From NCBI GenBank assembly GCA_010015655.1, contig ML976664.1:798675-862674 (forward strand): a stretch of 64,000 nt of DNA, written 5' to 3'. The translations under genes and the position numbers were made by a program. The notes under the pieces were generated by a model. The model searched no databases and had not been told where the DNA came from. It saw only the letters and a list, made by a program, of their open reading frames with translations. Shown here one piece after another: positions 23,341-35,117 of the stretch (its first letter is position 1; each line of letters starts with the position of its first letter). The stretch comes from Bimuria novae-zelandiae CBS 107.79 (taxonomy: Eukaryota; Ascomycota; Dothideomycetes; Pleosporales; Didymosphaeriaceae).

Positions 23341-26300
23341 ATGGATCCGATTAAGGCTGCAATCATCGCTATCGACTCACGAGAACCTGGAGAAACTTTC
23401 TTATATAGAAAAATTGCAGAAGAATTTGGTGTTATGCGGTTAACATTAACGCGCTGGCATAGACGCGCCATGCAGGCGCGTACACAGCTACTATAAACTT
23501 ACTAAAATCTTAACTAATAATAAGAATCTAAGCTTCTATAGTATATATAGTATCTTACTTAGAAAGGTCTACCCCCTATGCGTTAGATAATTTAAAACTT
23601 TATATTAATTATTGCTAAAAAGGATGTCTTTATACGATAGGTTAATTACTTTATTAGGCGCTACCTTAACTCCCTAATCTCGCGATAGACGACTAGGCTA
23701 GATAGTAATTACTACAACGCTAATTTAGGCGTAAGATATAGGCTCTACTTTAAGCTTCTATATAAGAAAATTATAAAGTATGGCATAGAGCCTTAGCATA
23801 CCTATAATATAGACGAAAAAGGCTTCCTACTCGGCATCACCGGCAGGTCAAAAAGGATCTTCGACAGGCCTATATATAAGAGTCGCTAAGTGAGGCAATC
23901 TATCCAGGATAGTAGTCGTGAGTGGATCTCGCTTATCGCATGTATATGCGCCGATAAATCTACTATTAATCTATTACTAATCTATCGATCTAACGCTAAG
24001 ACTCTACAATTAAGCTAGGTTAAGGAAATTAACGTTAATTCTTATAGAGTCTTTATTACCTTATTAACCTCTGGATGGTTAAACAACGAGATAGGGCTTT
24101 AATAGCTAAAACAGGTGTTTAATCGCTGTACTAAGGAGAAGGCTCGACGATAGTAGCGACTCTTAGTCCTTAATAGGCATGGATCTCACGTTACTATAGA
24201 TTTTATTAACTACTGTAATCAGAAAAAGATCCTCCTTGCAATATTTCCCTCTTACGCCACTTATACGCTGTAGCCTCTAGATATCTATATGTTTAAGTCT
24301 CTTTCTACCGCCTACTCCGACGAGCTCTCCGCATACCTGTATAGGAGTTAGGGGCTATTAATAATCGCTAAAAGAGACTTCTTTACACTATTTTAAAAGA
24401 TTTAGACAATATTAGTTACGCTGTAATTAATTACTAAAGCTTTTAAGTATATATATATCTCGCCGCCAGATCCTACACTAATCCTTAGTTAATTTAATAG
24501 AAATAAGTCTCTAGAATAGAGATTGCGCAAAAGCTCTACTTTAGTACTTAGCGCGTCTAATTAGCGCAAAATTAATTGGCTTTTAAAGGTTGTTGTTAAT
24601 ATAGGGGGAGGTAATAAGGCCAAGAAGCTAAGTTGCACTATACACTTAATCTCTATATAGAAGTAGCTCCTAGCGCATGAGAATTAGGGGCTACGAGAAG
24701 CCCTTACAAACTAGAAATGGCGTTAAATAAAGGGCAGGACTCTACCTTTTAAGTAGCTAGATAAGTGGCATAAAGAATCTATTTTCTAGTTACCTGCCCG
24801 CGTATAGAGGGCGCGCGATTCTCTCAGCTAACAAAAGGCTAAAAAGCAACAACTACAACTCTAGAAAAGTAAGTAGAGAGAGATCTAGATAGTAAATAGG
24901 CAGCTTAAAACTTGTCTATTATAGGAGAAGCGTGTTACGCGTGTAGTAGCTAGAAATGCGCGCGCTAAGGAGAAAGCTAATTAGGCTACTACGTAGTAAA
25001 CGAAAAATCGCGCATACTAAACTAGATAAGTTAGCTTTTTGTCACCTATACATTTGCCCTATAAAGTCGAAATTCGAGCCATATTAAATCGATTTCGACG
25101 CTAAATCGCACCGTGAGGCTTGCTTTATATGTAGATCTGTATATACATGACTTTTGTTTAGTGTTGAGCTTAATAACATGTAATTTCTCCGCTAGAGTCG
25201 CAGCAGTCTCGTAGCCTTTACGGCATGCTATTAACGCGCTCGTTTATAAACTTTTAGCTAATTAATTACTAGCCTTTAATTACGAGGTCTCTTATTTTAA
25301 AAACGTCTTAATAGGAGAACTTTTTAAGATACTGCTTTAGAGGCTGCCAGCAATTTTCTATAGGTACTAAATTAGGTAAGTGTGTATAGTTAAAGTAGGA
25401 CTTTAAGCTATAGGTTTTCTTCTAATTACAAATAATATTATTAAAGAATTTACCTATTCTATAGCTAGAGTTGTTATCTTCTTTTAGCACGAAGTCGTCG
25501 CCGCGTAAAATCTATAGCTTAATAATACGCTTAAAAATCGCGTCGCGGTACACCTTAAGGCTTATCTTACTATTTTTATTACTTAGGACGTCGTAAAAGT
25601 ATAAGTCGCTCTTAAAATTAAAGCCTACGGTAGCCTATAAGTGCTAACGCTCTAGAGTCTTCTCGTCGTCGCGATTTAATGTGTGTTATATATAATCGCG
25701 ATAGTAGCGCTTTTTAGGTTTTCTAATAATCCTTATCTTGCCCTTAGGCCCTATACTCTAGTGTACCTTGTTAGAGAAGTGTACGCGGCGCTAGTCCTTC
25801 TTATTAAGATACTTTTTAAGTATAATAGTAGAGTACTTAACGCGGAGCTTTATAACGCGCTAGGAGACCTAGCCTTTATTATAAGTAACGCATTTTAAGT
25901 AATCTATAGTATAGAGATACTCCTTAAGGGTCTTGCCGCTAACGCCGAGATCTAATTTATATACTAGCTACTCCTATATAAGGACGCGGGCGTCCTATCC
26001 TAGGTCTTATAAATACTTATTAGCACGCTCTAGGTCCTTTAGAGATAGCTTTAAGGGTCTACCGCGCTTCTTCGCCGTTAATATACTATTATAATAGGTC
26101 CTATTAGCCTCTATATTGTCCTTAGCAAGTATCTCCCAGCCCTAGCGGCGTTTTACGCCGTAATAGCTAAAAACATCGTTGTGATGGTAGGGTATGCGGC
26201 GGAAATCTATAAACTTGTAGGCACCTTTAATCCGCGACTTTTTTAGCGTATTTAAATAGGGGTTATTAAGTAATTAGGCTATCTAATTAATTGCGTAGTA

Positions 26301-26665
26301 AAATATTATTATAAAGTAGTGTAGCGTGTGGAGTTTTATTTTTATGTAAAAAGGTGGCTGCAGAGTGTTACATGGCGGGGGTGGACTAGCGTTGTTTTGG
26401 TGTGCGCGATTTTTCGTTTACCGCGTGGCTACTAAGTAACGCCTCCGTTAATAGGCTCGTAAGGCTTAATAATAACTTTAAAAACGTCTTAAAATTGCTA
26501 AAAAGGGAAGCCAGAATGCTTTAAAAGCTACTTATATAATTACAAAGAGGAAGAAGCCTACGCCGGCATCTATACGCGTTAATATAGTAATATCTACGCT
26601 ATTAGCGCTAGTATCGCGCAGTAGCTAAACAATTAGAACACTAAGTAGATATTTATAATTTAACT
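23341..26665 (+). pseudogene. Pogo-type (DDE_1) transposase relic split by another transposon
   Basis: From ATG 23,341 the frame reads MDPIKAAIIAIDSREPGETF, a helix-turn-helix start that is clean to about 23,480 and then full of RIP stops. The catalytic landmarks survive: YNIDEKGF near 23,808, a HGSHVTIDFINYC stretch near 24,180 and a PLDIYMFKSLS block near 24,280. These are the order and spacing of fungal pogo/Fot1-like transposases. The C-terminal basic region is interrupted at 24,989-26,428 by a Tc1-like element and resumes at 26,429 to about 26,665. A CA/TG-rich patch at 23,830-23,950 is spared. A second 5' fragment of the same family lies at 18,505-18,708. Confidence 0.8.
24989..26428 (-). 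mobile_element. Tc1/mariner-like element nested in the pogo relic, with TIRs and TSD
   Basis: 1,440 bp. The left end (CTACGTAGTAAACG..) and the complement of the right end (CCACGCGGTAAACG..) match over about 33 bp, sharing GTAAACGAAAAATCGCGCA; the few differences are C/T and A/G, as RIP would make. CTA flanks both ends (24,986-24,988 and 26,429-26,431). The minus strand holds a RIP-broken DDE_3-type transposase, with a LKEDNNSS..G motif near 25,470 and LPNLVPIENCWQPLKQ near 25,345. Removing the element and one CTA rejoins the pogo frame. It is dead. Confidence 0.85.
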
Positions 26666-26821
26666 AGCTAGTAATCTTCTATAGCTCTATAAAATCTTAA
26701 CTCTAGAAAATTTCGCGATAAAAGCTTTTGTGTAAAACTCTACAGCCTTATGTTGCTGGCTGCGGTGCTGGTGTTGGGGTGGCGCGTTATTGTCGTTTCG
26801 TAAAATCCCGCTACACATGTA

Positions 26822-26917
26822 CTCGGCCCCTAGCGGTCGATATCGATTTTTCTCCGAAAAAGGCCGTGCGGAGCACGGCCCTACAAGCTCAATGGGCCAC
26901 ACATGCTCAATGGGCCA
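26822..26917 (+). repeat. Left TIR of the pogo-like transposon
   Basis: 96 bp. It contains an inner palindrome GGCCGTGC/GCACGGCC and two copies of CTCAATGGGCCA. Its inverted partner is 29,311-29,406, with one mismatch. Confidence 0.93.
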
Positions 26918-26973
26918 GCTGCACTTTGATACCCACCACCACATCAAAACACGCCCTATTTACATCAAATAAA

Positions 26974-29241
26974 ATGCCAAAGATCACGAAGAGCATGTCC
27001 ACTTACCGATCCGAATGTGAAATTATCGAAAAACACGTTGTGGTGTTAAAGACTTTGACGCGGCCAAACATACGCGCATACTATCGCGATCGCAACATTA
27101 AGTATCTACGCAAACGCCTACAACGCGCGTTCAACAGCCAAAACAATAGGTTAATAAGGCCGCCTACTAATAAAAAGCTCTCTGGTGAATAAGAGCTTGC
27201 TCTCGAACGTTTTTGCGATACAATAGACGATATTAGATTTGGCATAACAAAGGATTTGGTGCGTGGGCAAGCAGACGCTCTGTTGGCCGCAGTGCACGAA
27301 GGAGATGACCCACCGCCGCGTGTAGGCGTCCACTGGGCATCTAGATGGCTGGATTCTCATACAAAATACTACAAGGCAAAGGCAAAGCCAATTGACCTTG
27401 CACGGAAGCTTGCCCAATCGCCGGAAGGCCTTCAAGCCTGGTTTAATAAGCTGGCTGAGTACAAACAACGCAGGGCCATCACCGACGCAAACATGTACAA
27501 TATAGATGAAACAGGCGTGCGTATCGGTGTTGCAAAGTCGTCCTACGTATACACAAAACGCGGGCAAGATATATTAATACCCACTGCAACAAACAGGGAG
27601 CTTATTTCTCTTGTGGAGTGTTGCGCTGCGGATGGCCGTTCTATTACTCCTATGCTTATCATCAAGGCAAAGTCGATACTCGAGCACTGGGCCGTAGATC
27701 TGCCTAGCAATTACCTTATAAACGTTACAGATACAGGCTACAGCAACGATCATACAGCCATGGATTGGATACAGCACTTTGAAAAGATGACCTTAAGCAA
27801 TATACATGGGCAGTGGAGGCTCCTACTAATCGACGGCCATGGATCTCACCTGACGTACGAGTTTGCTGCTTTTTGTGAGAGTCACAAAATACAGCTGTTT
27901 ACTCTCCCTCCGCACACTACTCATCTCCTCCAGCCTCTTGACGTAGGCTGTTTTCAGCCTCTGAAGTGGTATCACAGCAGGACGCTTGATTGGGCCTCAC
28001 GTACAGGCTCAACAGAAATACGACGGGTAGATTTCTTAGCAATCCTCTCACAAATCCGCCAGCAAACGTTCACTGCTCGAACAATACGCAGCGGGTGGAG
28101 GCGTACAGGCCTATCTCTATTCTGCCCCAAGCAGGTACTAGGGCCTTTAAGGGCCCAAGAGGCTATTAATACTAATGAAAACGCTACTAGGGAGGGCGAT
28201 AACGGGGAGCGGCCTGTTACTCCTACTATTACGTCCTCTAACGAGGAGGGTAAGTTGCCTTTACTTAATAACCTAACGCCCTCCACACGCGGCTACTTCC
28301 TTAATTAACTACTTAACGCGATTAGTACACCTTAGTTTAAGAAGCTCTCTACACCTTTTTAAACGCCTTAGCCCCGTATAGCGCCTAGAGATATTAGTTA
28401 GAGTACACTAAAGACAGTCCGTATACTAAATTTATAAGAGAAAGCTATTGCCTTTATACTTAGGGAGTTACTGCCGCGCGAGGTAGCGGAGGACGTGATT
28501 TTAACACTTAAAGGCAGCTCTGCAATGGCCCGCAACGCAGCAGGCCTTGAGCAGGCCTTACACCGTACCCAGGCTGCCGAGCACGCTCGTAGTGAGCGTC
28601 GTAGGCGTAAAAACCGTACTGTCGACGTCGGCGGAGGTGCTGTTTACGCAGAAGATTGCCGTAAAATGGCTGCTCAGCGGGTGATCAACGAGGCCGCCAA
28701 ACAAGAAGCAGCAGTGGCCGCTCGTCACCTCCGGGCGCTCAGCAAGCGTATCAACACCTGGAAAAGGATACGTCCAAATATACGCAACTGGGGTAAGAAA
28801 GCAAGCAAGCGTTATGCTGAGGGTCTTACAATTACACAGAATAACAATAAGTGGACCTACACTGGCCCTACGATCAAGTATGAGCGCGAGGCCTGGGAGT
28901 ACAGAGTCGAGGACCCATCGCGCGCGGAGATCTTCCGAAGATTGTATGAGAACTCTATACAAAGGTTGGAAAGCAGAGGCAAGTTTCGGGCAGATCGATC
29001 GATCGCTGACGGCCCGTATGGCGCTGCTGAGCTTGGCCTGATGGCCCGCTGCTCCATGGATCCATATACAATATTGATACACCAAAAAGGACGCTCTGAG
29101 GTCAAGCAGGAGGCAATTGTTCAAGTCCCAGATAGTCAATTCACCATACAAGAGACCCAGGTCGTCAGCAGCGACGACGATAAAGGCTACTCAAGTCCAT
29201 TTGAAGCACTAAATGCAGCAGAAGCTGATTGGGGCTTCTAA
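26974..29241 (+). pseudogene. DDE_1 (pogo/Fot1-like) transposase, about 755 codons, seven in-frame stops
   Basis: The ATG at 26,974 (MPKITKSM) opens one reading frame that runs to the TAA at 29,239-29,241. The N-terminal part is a basic helix-turn-helix/CENP-B-like DNA-binding region. The catalytic triad is visible as YNIDETG (about 27,501), LLLIDGHGSH (about 27,820) and QPLDVGCF (about 27,940). The C-terminus is a long charged, coiled-coil-prone tail. Stops in this frame are a TAA at 27,190-27,192 and six (TAA, TAG, TAA, TAG, TAG, TAA) between 28,306 and 28,437; all are one C-to-T change from CAA or CAG. Open frames that seem to start at 27,256 and 28,495 begin at GTG codons and are not separate genes. 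Confidence 0.9.
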
Positions 29242-29310
29242 GCGACAATTTACATACGGGACGATGTATTTTACATACAAATTACTATACAAATCGCATT
29301 TCGTCACATT

Positions 29311-29406
29311 TGGCCCATTGAGTATGTGTGGCCCATTGAGCTTGTAGGGCCGTGCTCCGCACGGCCTTTTTCGGAGAAAAATCGATATCGACCGCTAGGG
29401 GCCGAG
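29311..29406 (-). repeat. Right TIR of the pogo-like transposon
   Basis: 96 bp, inverted partner of 26,822-26,917, followed by the TA duplication. Confidence 0.93.
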
Positions 29407-29639
29407 TAACCTGCCCCGCGCATTAGTAATCGATTCCTACGCGTTATTTAAAACACGGATTTACTAGCTAAATATTAACTTTTTAATATATTATAAGAAT
29501 CTAAAAGTCCTTAATAGGGACTTATAGTAAAGCTAAGTTACCGCTAACGGTGTTGCAGGCCATAATTAATTAATTAAATAATAACGTTAGCGACACCTAA
29601 ATCTAGAGAAATATAAAAGTAGCTAAGATAATAATTAGG

Positions 29640-30530
29640 AGGATTTAACTTAGTTTAGAGTACTAGAGGTAATCTTACCCGCCGAGCTGCGTACGGCAAG
29701 GTAGGCCACTATTATTATTATAGTACTATCGCGAGAAGCTTAAAGAGTTACTACTAGGCTAGCTAAATACTTACCTAGATAAGATGTAGAGTTTCTTGTA
29801 TAACGAGTACAACGTAAAAGCCTTATAGACGACTATATAGGAGACTCTTGCTAGTATAAGGTGGAGTTAAAAAGCGGTAACTAAAGTGGTAGCTAAGCGT
29901 AACGTAGTTCTCTATTAAGCGTTTAGAGCTCGCTGCCAGCTAGCGTATAAGGCGGAGATAGTAATAGTAGTTAATAAGAACGCTTGCAACAAGCGTACAG
30001 GCAATTAAAAATATACTTAGTTAGAGGTAAATATACTAGTTTAGGTATTATACTTAGCGTAAAGGTTAGAGAGGTAGAGTTTGTTACTAGCTATAGACGT
30101 TAATAGGTATCTTAATTATCTTATTTATTAGGGAGTAATTACGGCGGAGTTAATAAAGGAGTTCTTTACTAGTAAAGTGCTGCCGTATTGCACGCCGTAC
30201 CTAGGGCCACGCTTAGTAATTATAATAGATAACGTATCTATTTATTAATTAGTTAAAATTTAACAACTCTATATAGACGCTAGGGTAGTACTCGAGTACC
30301 TATCGCTGTACTCACCTGATATAAATCCAATTAAGCAGAGCTTTAAAGCGTTAAAGTCATGGATAAAAAAGAACTTCCAGAAAGCGCCTATCTTTCAGGA
30401 TTTCTCGTATTTCTTAGAGCTAGGTGTACAGGAGGGTTGCTATAACGACGAGCGGGCGAGAAAGTACTTTAGCTACTTAGGCTGGCAAGTGTGAGGTGTA
30501 TAAGAGATAGAGGACTTAAGTAATTAACGC
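29640..30530 (+). pseudogene. Tc1/mariner (DDE_3) transposase relic
   Basis: The plus strand shows, through many TAA/TAG stops, a transposase order: an AFRARCQLAYKAEI-type stretch near 29,925, a catalytic-core stretch near 30,075, the VIIIDNVSIY motif near 30,220, and LSLYSPDINPIKQSFKALKSWIKKNF near 30,300-30,380. The last motif matches the YSPDLNPIE signature of fungal Tc1-like transposases. The final 230 bp (30,310-30,540) are much less RIP-changed than the rest. I could not define TIRs with confidence. Confidence 0.75.
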
Positions 30531-30859
30531 GTTATTATTAAGTATAAATATTATTAAGCCTAACGATAGTGGCCCGTGCGGACTTATTATTTACTAGCGT
30601 TAATTTACTTACGTCGCAGTTCTACATAATTCTGTTAATAAGTTAATATAATATACGTATATTTAGGTAGCAAATTCCTTAAAATTAATTTTTATAGGCT
30701 AAAATTAGTAAAATAAAGAACGTAAATCCCCTAATAAAAGTACTTGCAACGCGCCCTGTCTAGGAGTAATTAATAATATAACTAGAGCGTAAAGTATAAG
30801 TAACTATAAAATTAACGTTAGTAACCTGGCTAAAAGCTTTAGTAACTTCTTATATTTAC

Positions 30860-32460
30860 TATATAAACAAGCTCTCCTTATTCTTATTCTCCTCTTGCTC
30901 CTCTTGCTCTACACGCTCTTTCTCCTTCTTTATATTCTTTAGGCACTAAGCTTTTTGCTTTAGAGTTAGTCTTTTAAATCCACGCTGCCATCGGACGGCA
31001 TATACTTAAAGTTTAAGTAGTAAAGGCAGCGGTAGCTCCTACACCTCTTGCTATAAGGTATATAGCATGCTAGCCTTCGAGGGATCTATAAGCATGTTAA
31101 TGTTAATTCTATTATCCTTAACTATAGTAAAGACTTTTCTTATATCTCTACGATCTTTGTGTGGACCCTTGTCAAGCCACTACTATAGGAAAAGTAGTGT
31201 TATATAGTGGAGCTCCTCTACGTTACTATAAGTTAATAGATCCCACGTCGAAACTAGCAGGTTGTCTAGTAGGCAATTAGGTTCTCGCTGCTAGGCAGGT
31301 AATCTTTAAGATAGCTAATATTATGCTAATTAACTTACTACAGACGCGATTAGCAATTTAAGCATATCTTTTATTATAGGCTTGCTATTAGAGTCGCTCC
31401 TCCTCTGCCGTCGCCTAGCCTGCCCACGAGATCTCGCTATTATTAACCGAACGTTGTCTAACGGCTCTGCAACTGTACACCTTTGCAGCGACACCTCGCG
31501 GGCCCATATGGCGACTATATTGCCCTTAACGGGCATATAATCGGAGAATCGCACCAGCAACGATTTAGTACGCTGAAAGTAGCACACATGGGCGTAGTTT
31601 GAGTACATGGTGTCCTGGCACCTTTACGCGTCCCGTATTTAGATGGCTGGCCCATTACCTATTTAGTTAATCGCCATGACGTCTAGCAGCTTAGCGAGTT
31701 GGCGATTAGTAGCGGTGAGTCGTACCTAAGAGTCTTGTGGGCCACCTACGCGTGACTAACTTAAAGCAGGCACCTAAGGTAACTCTAGTAGTAGCACTAA
31801 GTTAAAATCTATGCACGTAGTGGCCCCTAGGGGCGCTAATTATAGTAACTCTTCTACGCTGGTTTTTACATTAGTAAAATATAAGTAACTTTCCTTACGT
31901 TTAAGAGCGTTTGCCATGCAATCCTTTACTAAAATTTAACTTAAATATATAATAATAGTAAGGCTTTTAATAGAGACTTTCTCCTAGGTGTTTATCTCTA
32001 TAATAACGCTATTAGCCTATCTCTAAACCTTGCCTGCTATTAGACTACTAAGTAGTTGCTTATAATTGCTATCCTCTACGCCATTAACTATCTTATTATT
32101 ATAGTACGCTCTATAGCGACACCTTACGTAAGTTTTATTAATTATCTTAGTAAGCTCCTTATCTAATTATTATATAAAAAGACCTAGCTAGGCTAATAAT
32201 AGGCTATCCTCTAGGTATATCTCTTACTCTTTAATATCCTTATCCTTAAGTTATTCTATCTTAGCTACTTTAGTAGTAGTTATATAATTAGCTTTGTTTA
32301 TTATCTCTTGTAAAGGTGCCCTAGCCTTTGCTTTTTTAGGAGTTTTTTTACGAGGTAACTTTATTATACGCGACTTTTTGGCTGCCCGCGTCGCCTAGGG
32401 TAGATTCTTACCCCCCTTAAACACCTAAGTACTCTTACGTTTATAACTTTTAGCTAGCAT
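30860..32460 (-). pseudogene. Unidentified minus-strand coding relic
   Basis: On the minus strand, a start-like ML..KSYKRKS at about 32,458 leads into a basic region (AKKSRIIKLPRKKTPKKAKARAP) and then a long frame with Gln/Trp-type stops down to about 30,860. An open piece of 92 codons at 31,330-31,608 (from MYSNYAHVCYFQRTKSLLVRF) keeps CA/TG. A 5-600-residue protein is implied. I do not recognise the family; it is not RT, integrase or a DDE transposase by motif. It is probably a gene of a mobile element, since it is RIP-mutated and RIP acts on repeats. Confidence 0.4.
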
Positions 32461-32738
32461 TACGATAACCCTTAAGAATAATAGCAAGGTATTGTTTAGG
32501 GGAATGAATTCATGTACGGCATCCAATTGTACGGAAAAATAGGTGGGGTCAAATGACGCGCAGGAAGCGATTACCTAACAAGCGCCCAGATCACATGTGT
32601 AGCGGGATTTTACGAAACCACCGATAGTGTCGCGGCGCACTGACTGTCTCGGCAGGGTAGAGGCGCGAACCGAGAACAGCAAAGTGACGGCATCGCTGTG
32701 CTTTTCCGCCCTGCAGCACAACTCGCTCAGCATCGCCC
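32461..32738. other. Boundary between AT-rich and gene-rich DNA, OCT1 promoter
   Basis: The composition switches from RIP-like to balanced at about 32,490-32,570. The remaining 170 bp before the OCT1 ATG must hold its promoter. I see no TATA box. Confidence 0.5.
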
Positions 32739-35117
32739 ATGATGTTGAAGCGACTTGCGCGTCAATCCGCGACGTCATGGGTATGCCAGCGCTGTCTGCA
32801 ACAGTCCCAGAGACGAAGCAGGTGGAACTCAACCTTCGCCGCCACCGCCGCACGCGACCCTGTACCACTGCCAGCGTCGAAACTGTACGGACTTCCGACC
32901 GCCCGAGCGAAAGAAGACGACGAGACATTGCGCAAAATCTTCGACAGTCCCAAGTTTTGGGACGACTTCTCGCGCGCCTCCAAGAAGAACCTGCCGACCG
33001 GTATAGTGGGAAACCGCTACCTCTCGAACCCAGAGGGCTTTGTCGATTTTGTGTCTATCACACTACAACGATGCAACGCCATTGTGGAAAGAGTCGCGAG
33101 GGCAAACAGTATAGAAGAATACAAAGGCATAGTCAAAGAGCTGGATAGACTGAGTGATCTTCTTTGCAGGGTCATCGATCTTGCCGACTTTGTGAGGGGC
33201 ACGCATCCGGACAGGAAGACGCAGAATGCGGCGCATAGAGCTTATGCCATCATGTTTCAATACATGAATCAGCTCAATACCACGACCGTCCTGAACGACC
33301 AGATCAAGAAAGCGGCACAAACGCCCGAGGTGTGGGATAGCTGGACTGAGCAGGAGCGCGTTGTGGCCAACATCTTGATCGAGGACTTTGCAAGAAGTGC
33401 CATCAATCTGCCCGAGGATACGCGACAGCGCTTTGTTGACCTCAGCGGTGAAATCGCAGATGTGGGCACCGAGTTCACCGAGAGAATGGGTCCGGAAACA
33501 ACCCACCTGAAGTTCGACAGCAAGAGGATGAAGGGTCTGGAACCGAACATGGCGCGCGCCTTGACAAAGTGGGGAGAGACGAAGATCGGAACCTTGAACC
33601 ACGAAGCACAGATTGCACTGCGATACGTGGAAGACGCCGAGATACGAAGAGAAATATACATGGCCGTACGCACCGCGAACAAACCTAGTATTGCTAGGCT
33701 GGAGAACATGCTGAAGAGCAGGGCAGAGCTGGCCAAACTATCCGGCTACGAAACCTTTGCACACATGACCTTGGAAAATAAGATGGCCAAGTCTCCCGCA
33801 GCCGTAAACCAGTTTCTCGGCGCATTGAATGCAGACAACAAGCACAAAGTGAATGAAGAGCTCGAAGAATTGCTAGAACTGAAACGAGCCGATGCGCAGA
33901 TGGACAACTTCCCAGACCAGATCAATGCATGGGACAGGTACTACTACACCTCGAAGCTGCTCTCGAACATAGACACCAAGATCCGCACGCCTGACTTCCT
34001 GTCGGCATACTTTTCCATTGGCACAGTTATGCAAGGCCTTTCGAGACTATTTGATCGCTTGTATGGCATTCGTCTGGTTCCTCGCGAAACGCAACCGGGC
34101 GAGGTATGGGAGGATGGCGTGCGACGATTAGACGTCGTCTCTGATACAGACGGTCACATTGCTGTGTTATACTGCGACCTTTTCTCTCGCGAAGGCAAAA
34201 CTCCAAACCCCGCACACTTTACACTACGCTGCTCGCGCGAGATTCTACCTTCAGAGATTGAGGAGATGAGCCGACTCAACCACCCGTTCCCTTCGCCTGT
34301 GGAAGCTGCCACAGATGGCATGGCCGTTGGCTACAACAAGCAAACAAACTCTTACTTCCAGTTACCCACCATAGCACTGATCTGCGACTTTTCCCGCCAA
34401 CAGCACCGCCCAACCCTCCTCAATTTCAACGACGTCCGCACACTCTTCCACGAAATGGGCCACGCGCTCCACTCCTTCCTCGGCCGCACCTCGCTGCAGA
34501 ACGTCTCCGGCACCCGCTGCGCCACCGACTTTGCCGAACTACCCTCCGTCCTCATGGAACACTTTGCCTCCTGCCCCAGCGTCCTCGGTCTCTTCGCTCG
34601 CCACTGGGAGACCGACGCTCCACTCCCCATGGCGGCCCTCGAAAAGCGCTTGGCCATCGACATCAAGACCCAGCCCGCAGAGACGGAGGCGCAGATCCTG
34701 CTCGCCATGCTCGACCAAGCGTACCACTCCGCGATGCCACACTCCCCTGACTTCGACTCCACCAAAGTCTACCACGACATGTATAACACGCACGCGTCAA
34801 TCCCAGAACCTGCAGGTACAGCGTGGCAGGGCTTCTTTGGACATCTGTTTGGCTACGGCGCTACGTACTACAGCTACTTGTTCGACCGAGCCATCGCCGG
34901 CAAGATCTGGAGCGACGTGTTCCAGAAGGATGGGAAGGAGGGCAGTATAGAGAGGGCGAATGGCGAGAGGTATAAGAATGAGGTGCTGAGGTGGGGCGGT
35001 GGGAGAGATGGGTGGAGGTGCATTGCGGGGGTGCTTGGCGATGAGAGGCTGGCTGAGGGTGGGGAGGAGGCTATGAAGGAGGTGGGAAGATGGGGTGTAA
35101 GGGATCCGGGAACGTGA
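32739..35117 (+). CDS. OCT1: Mitochondrial intermediate peptidase (M3 family oligopeptidase)
   Basis: A single exon of 792 codons, within the usual family length. The first 45 residues are Arg/Ser/Gln-rich without acidic residues, as in a mitochondrial presequence. The zinc-binding motif HEMGH is at residues 571-575, with H571 and H575 as ligands and E572 as base. The third ligand is E600 in ATDFAELPS, and the family block around YYSYLFDRAIAGKIW is near the C-terminus. The enzyme removes an octapeptide from proteins already cut by the matrix processing peptidase. The ATG at 32,739 is followed directly by a second ATG; either gives a presequence. The gene is the first one right of the transposon block, and it is intact. 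Confidence 0.95.
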   Translation: MMLKRLARQSATSWVCQRCLQQSQRRSRWNSTFAATAARDPVPLPASKLYGLPTARAKEDDETLRKIFDSPKFWDDFSRASKKNLPTGIVGNRYLSNPEGFVDFVSITLQRCNAIVERVARANSIEEYKGIVKELDRLSDLLCRVIDLADFVRGTHPDRKTQNAAHRAYAIMFQYMNQLNTTTVLNDQIKKAAQTPEVWDSWTEQERVVANILIEDFARSAINLPEDTRQRFVDLSGEIADVGTEFTERMGPETTHLKFDSKRMKGLEPNMARALTKWGETKIGTLNHEAQIALRYVEDAEIRREIYMAVRTANKPSIARLENMLKSRAELAKLSGYETFAHMTLENKMAKSPAAVNQFLGALNADNKHKVNEELEELLELKRADAQMDNFPDQINAWDRYYYTSKLLSNIDTKIRTPDFLSAYFSIGTVMQGLSRLFDRLYGIRLVPRETQPGEVWEDGVRRLDVVSDTDGHIAVLYCDLFSREGKTPNPAHFTLRCSREILPSEIEEMSRLNHPFPSPVEAATDGMAVGYNKQTNSYFQLPTIALICDFSRQQHRPTLLNFNDVRTLFHEMGHALHSFLGRTSLQNVSGTRCATDFAELPSVLMEHFASCPSVLGLFARHWETDAPLPMAALEKRLAIDIKTQPAETEAQILLAMLDQAYHSAMPHSPDFDSTKVYHDMYNTHASIPEPAGTAWQGFFGHLFGYGATYYSYLFDRAIAGKIWSDVFQKDGKEGSIERANGERYKNEVLRWGGGRDGWRCIAGVLGDERLAEGGEEAMKEVGRWGVRDPGT

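Larger units (their letters stand above)
26822..29406 (+). mobile_element. Pogo-like DNA transposon with 96-bp TIRs and TA duplication
   Basis: 2,585 bp. The TIRs start CTCGGCCCCTAGCGGTCG; left 26,822-26,917 and right 29,311-29,406 are inverted copies that differ at one base (G in the left, A in the complement of the right). TA flanks both ends (26,820-26,821; 29,407-29,408), the usual target of this superfamily. A single long plus-strand transposase frame fills the inside. Unlike its neighbours, most of the element keeps CA/TG, so it is young. A short tract at about 28,240-28,470 is RIP-like and has six stops. Confidence 0.92.

Noticed and set aside
27256..29241. Two separate transposase genes (27,256-28,308 and 28,495-29,241)
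   Set aside because: Both are pieces of one frame broken by RIP-type stops, and their apparent starts are GTG codons.
31330..31608. Independent gene of 92 codons
   Set aside because: It continues in frame with flanking relic text on both sides, so it is a spared piece of a longer dead gene.
34352..34950. Several frames inside the OCT1 active-site region
   Set aside because: They are shadows caused by the GC-rich codon use of OCT1.
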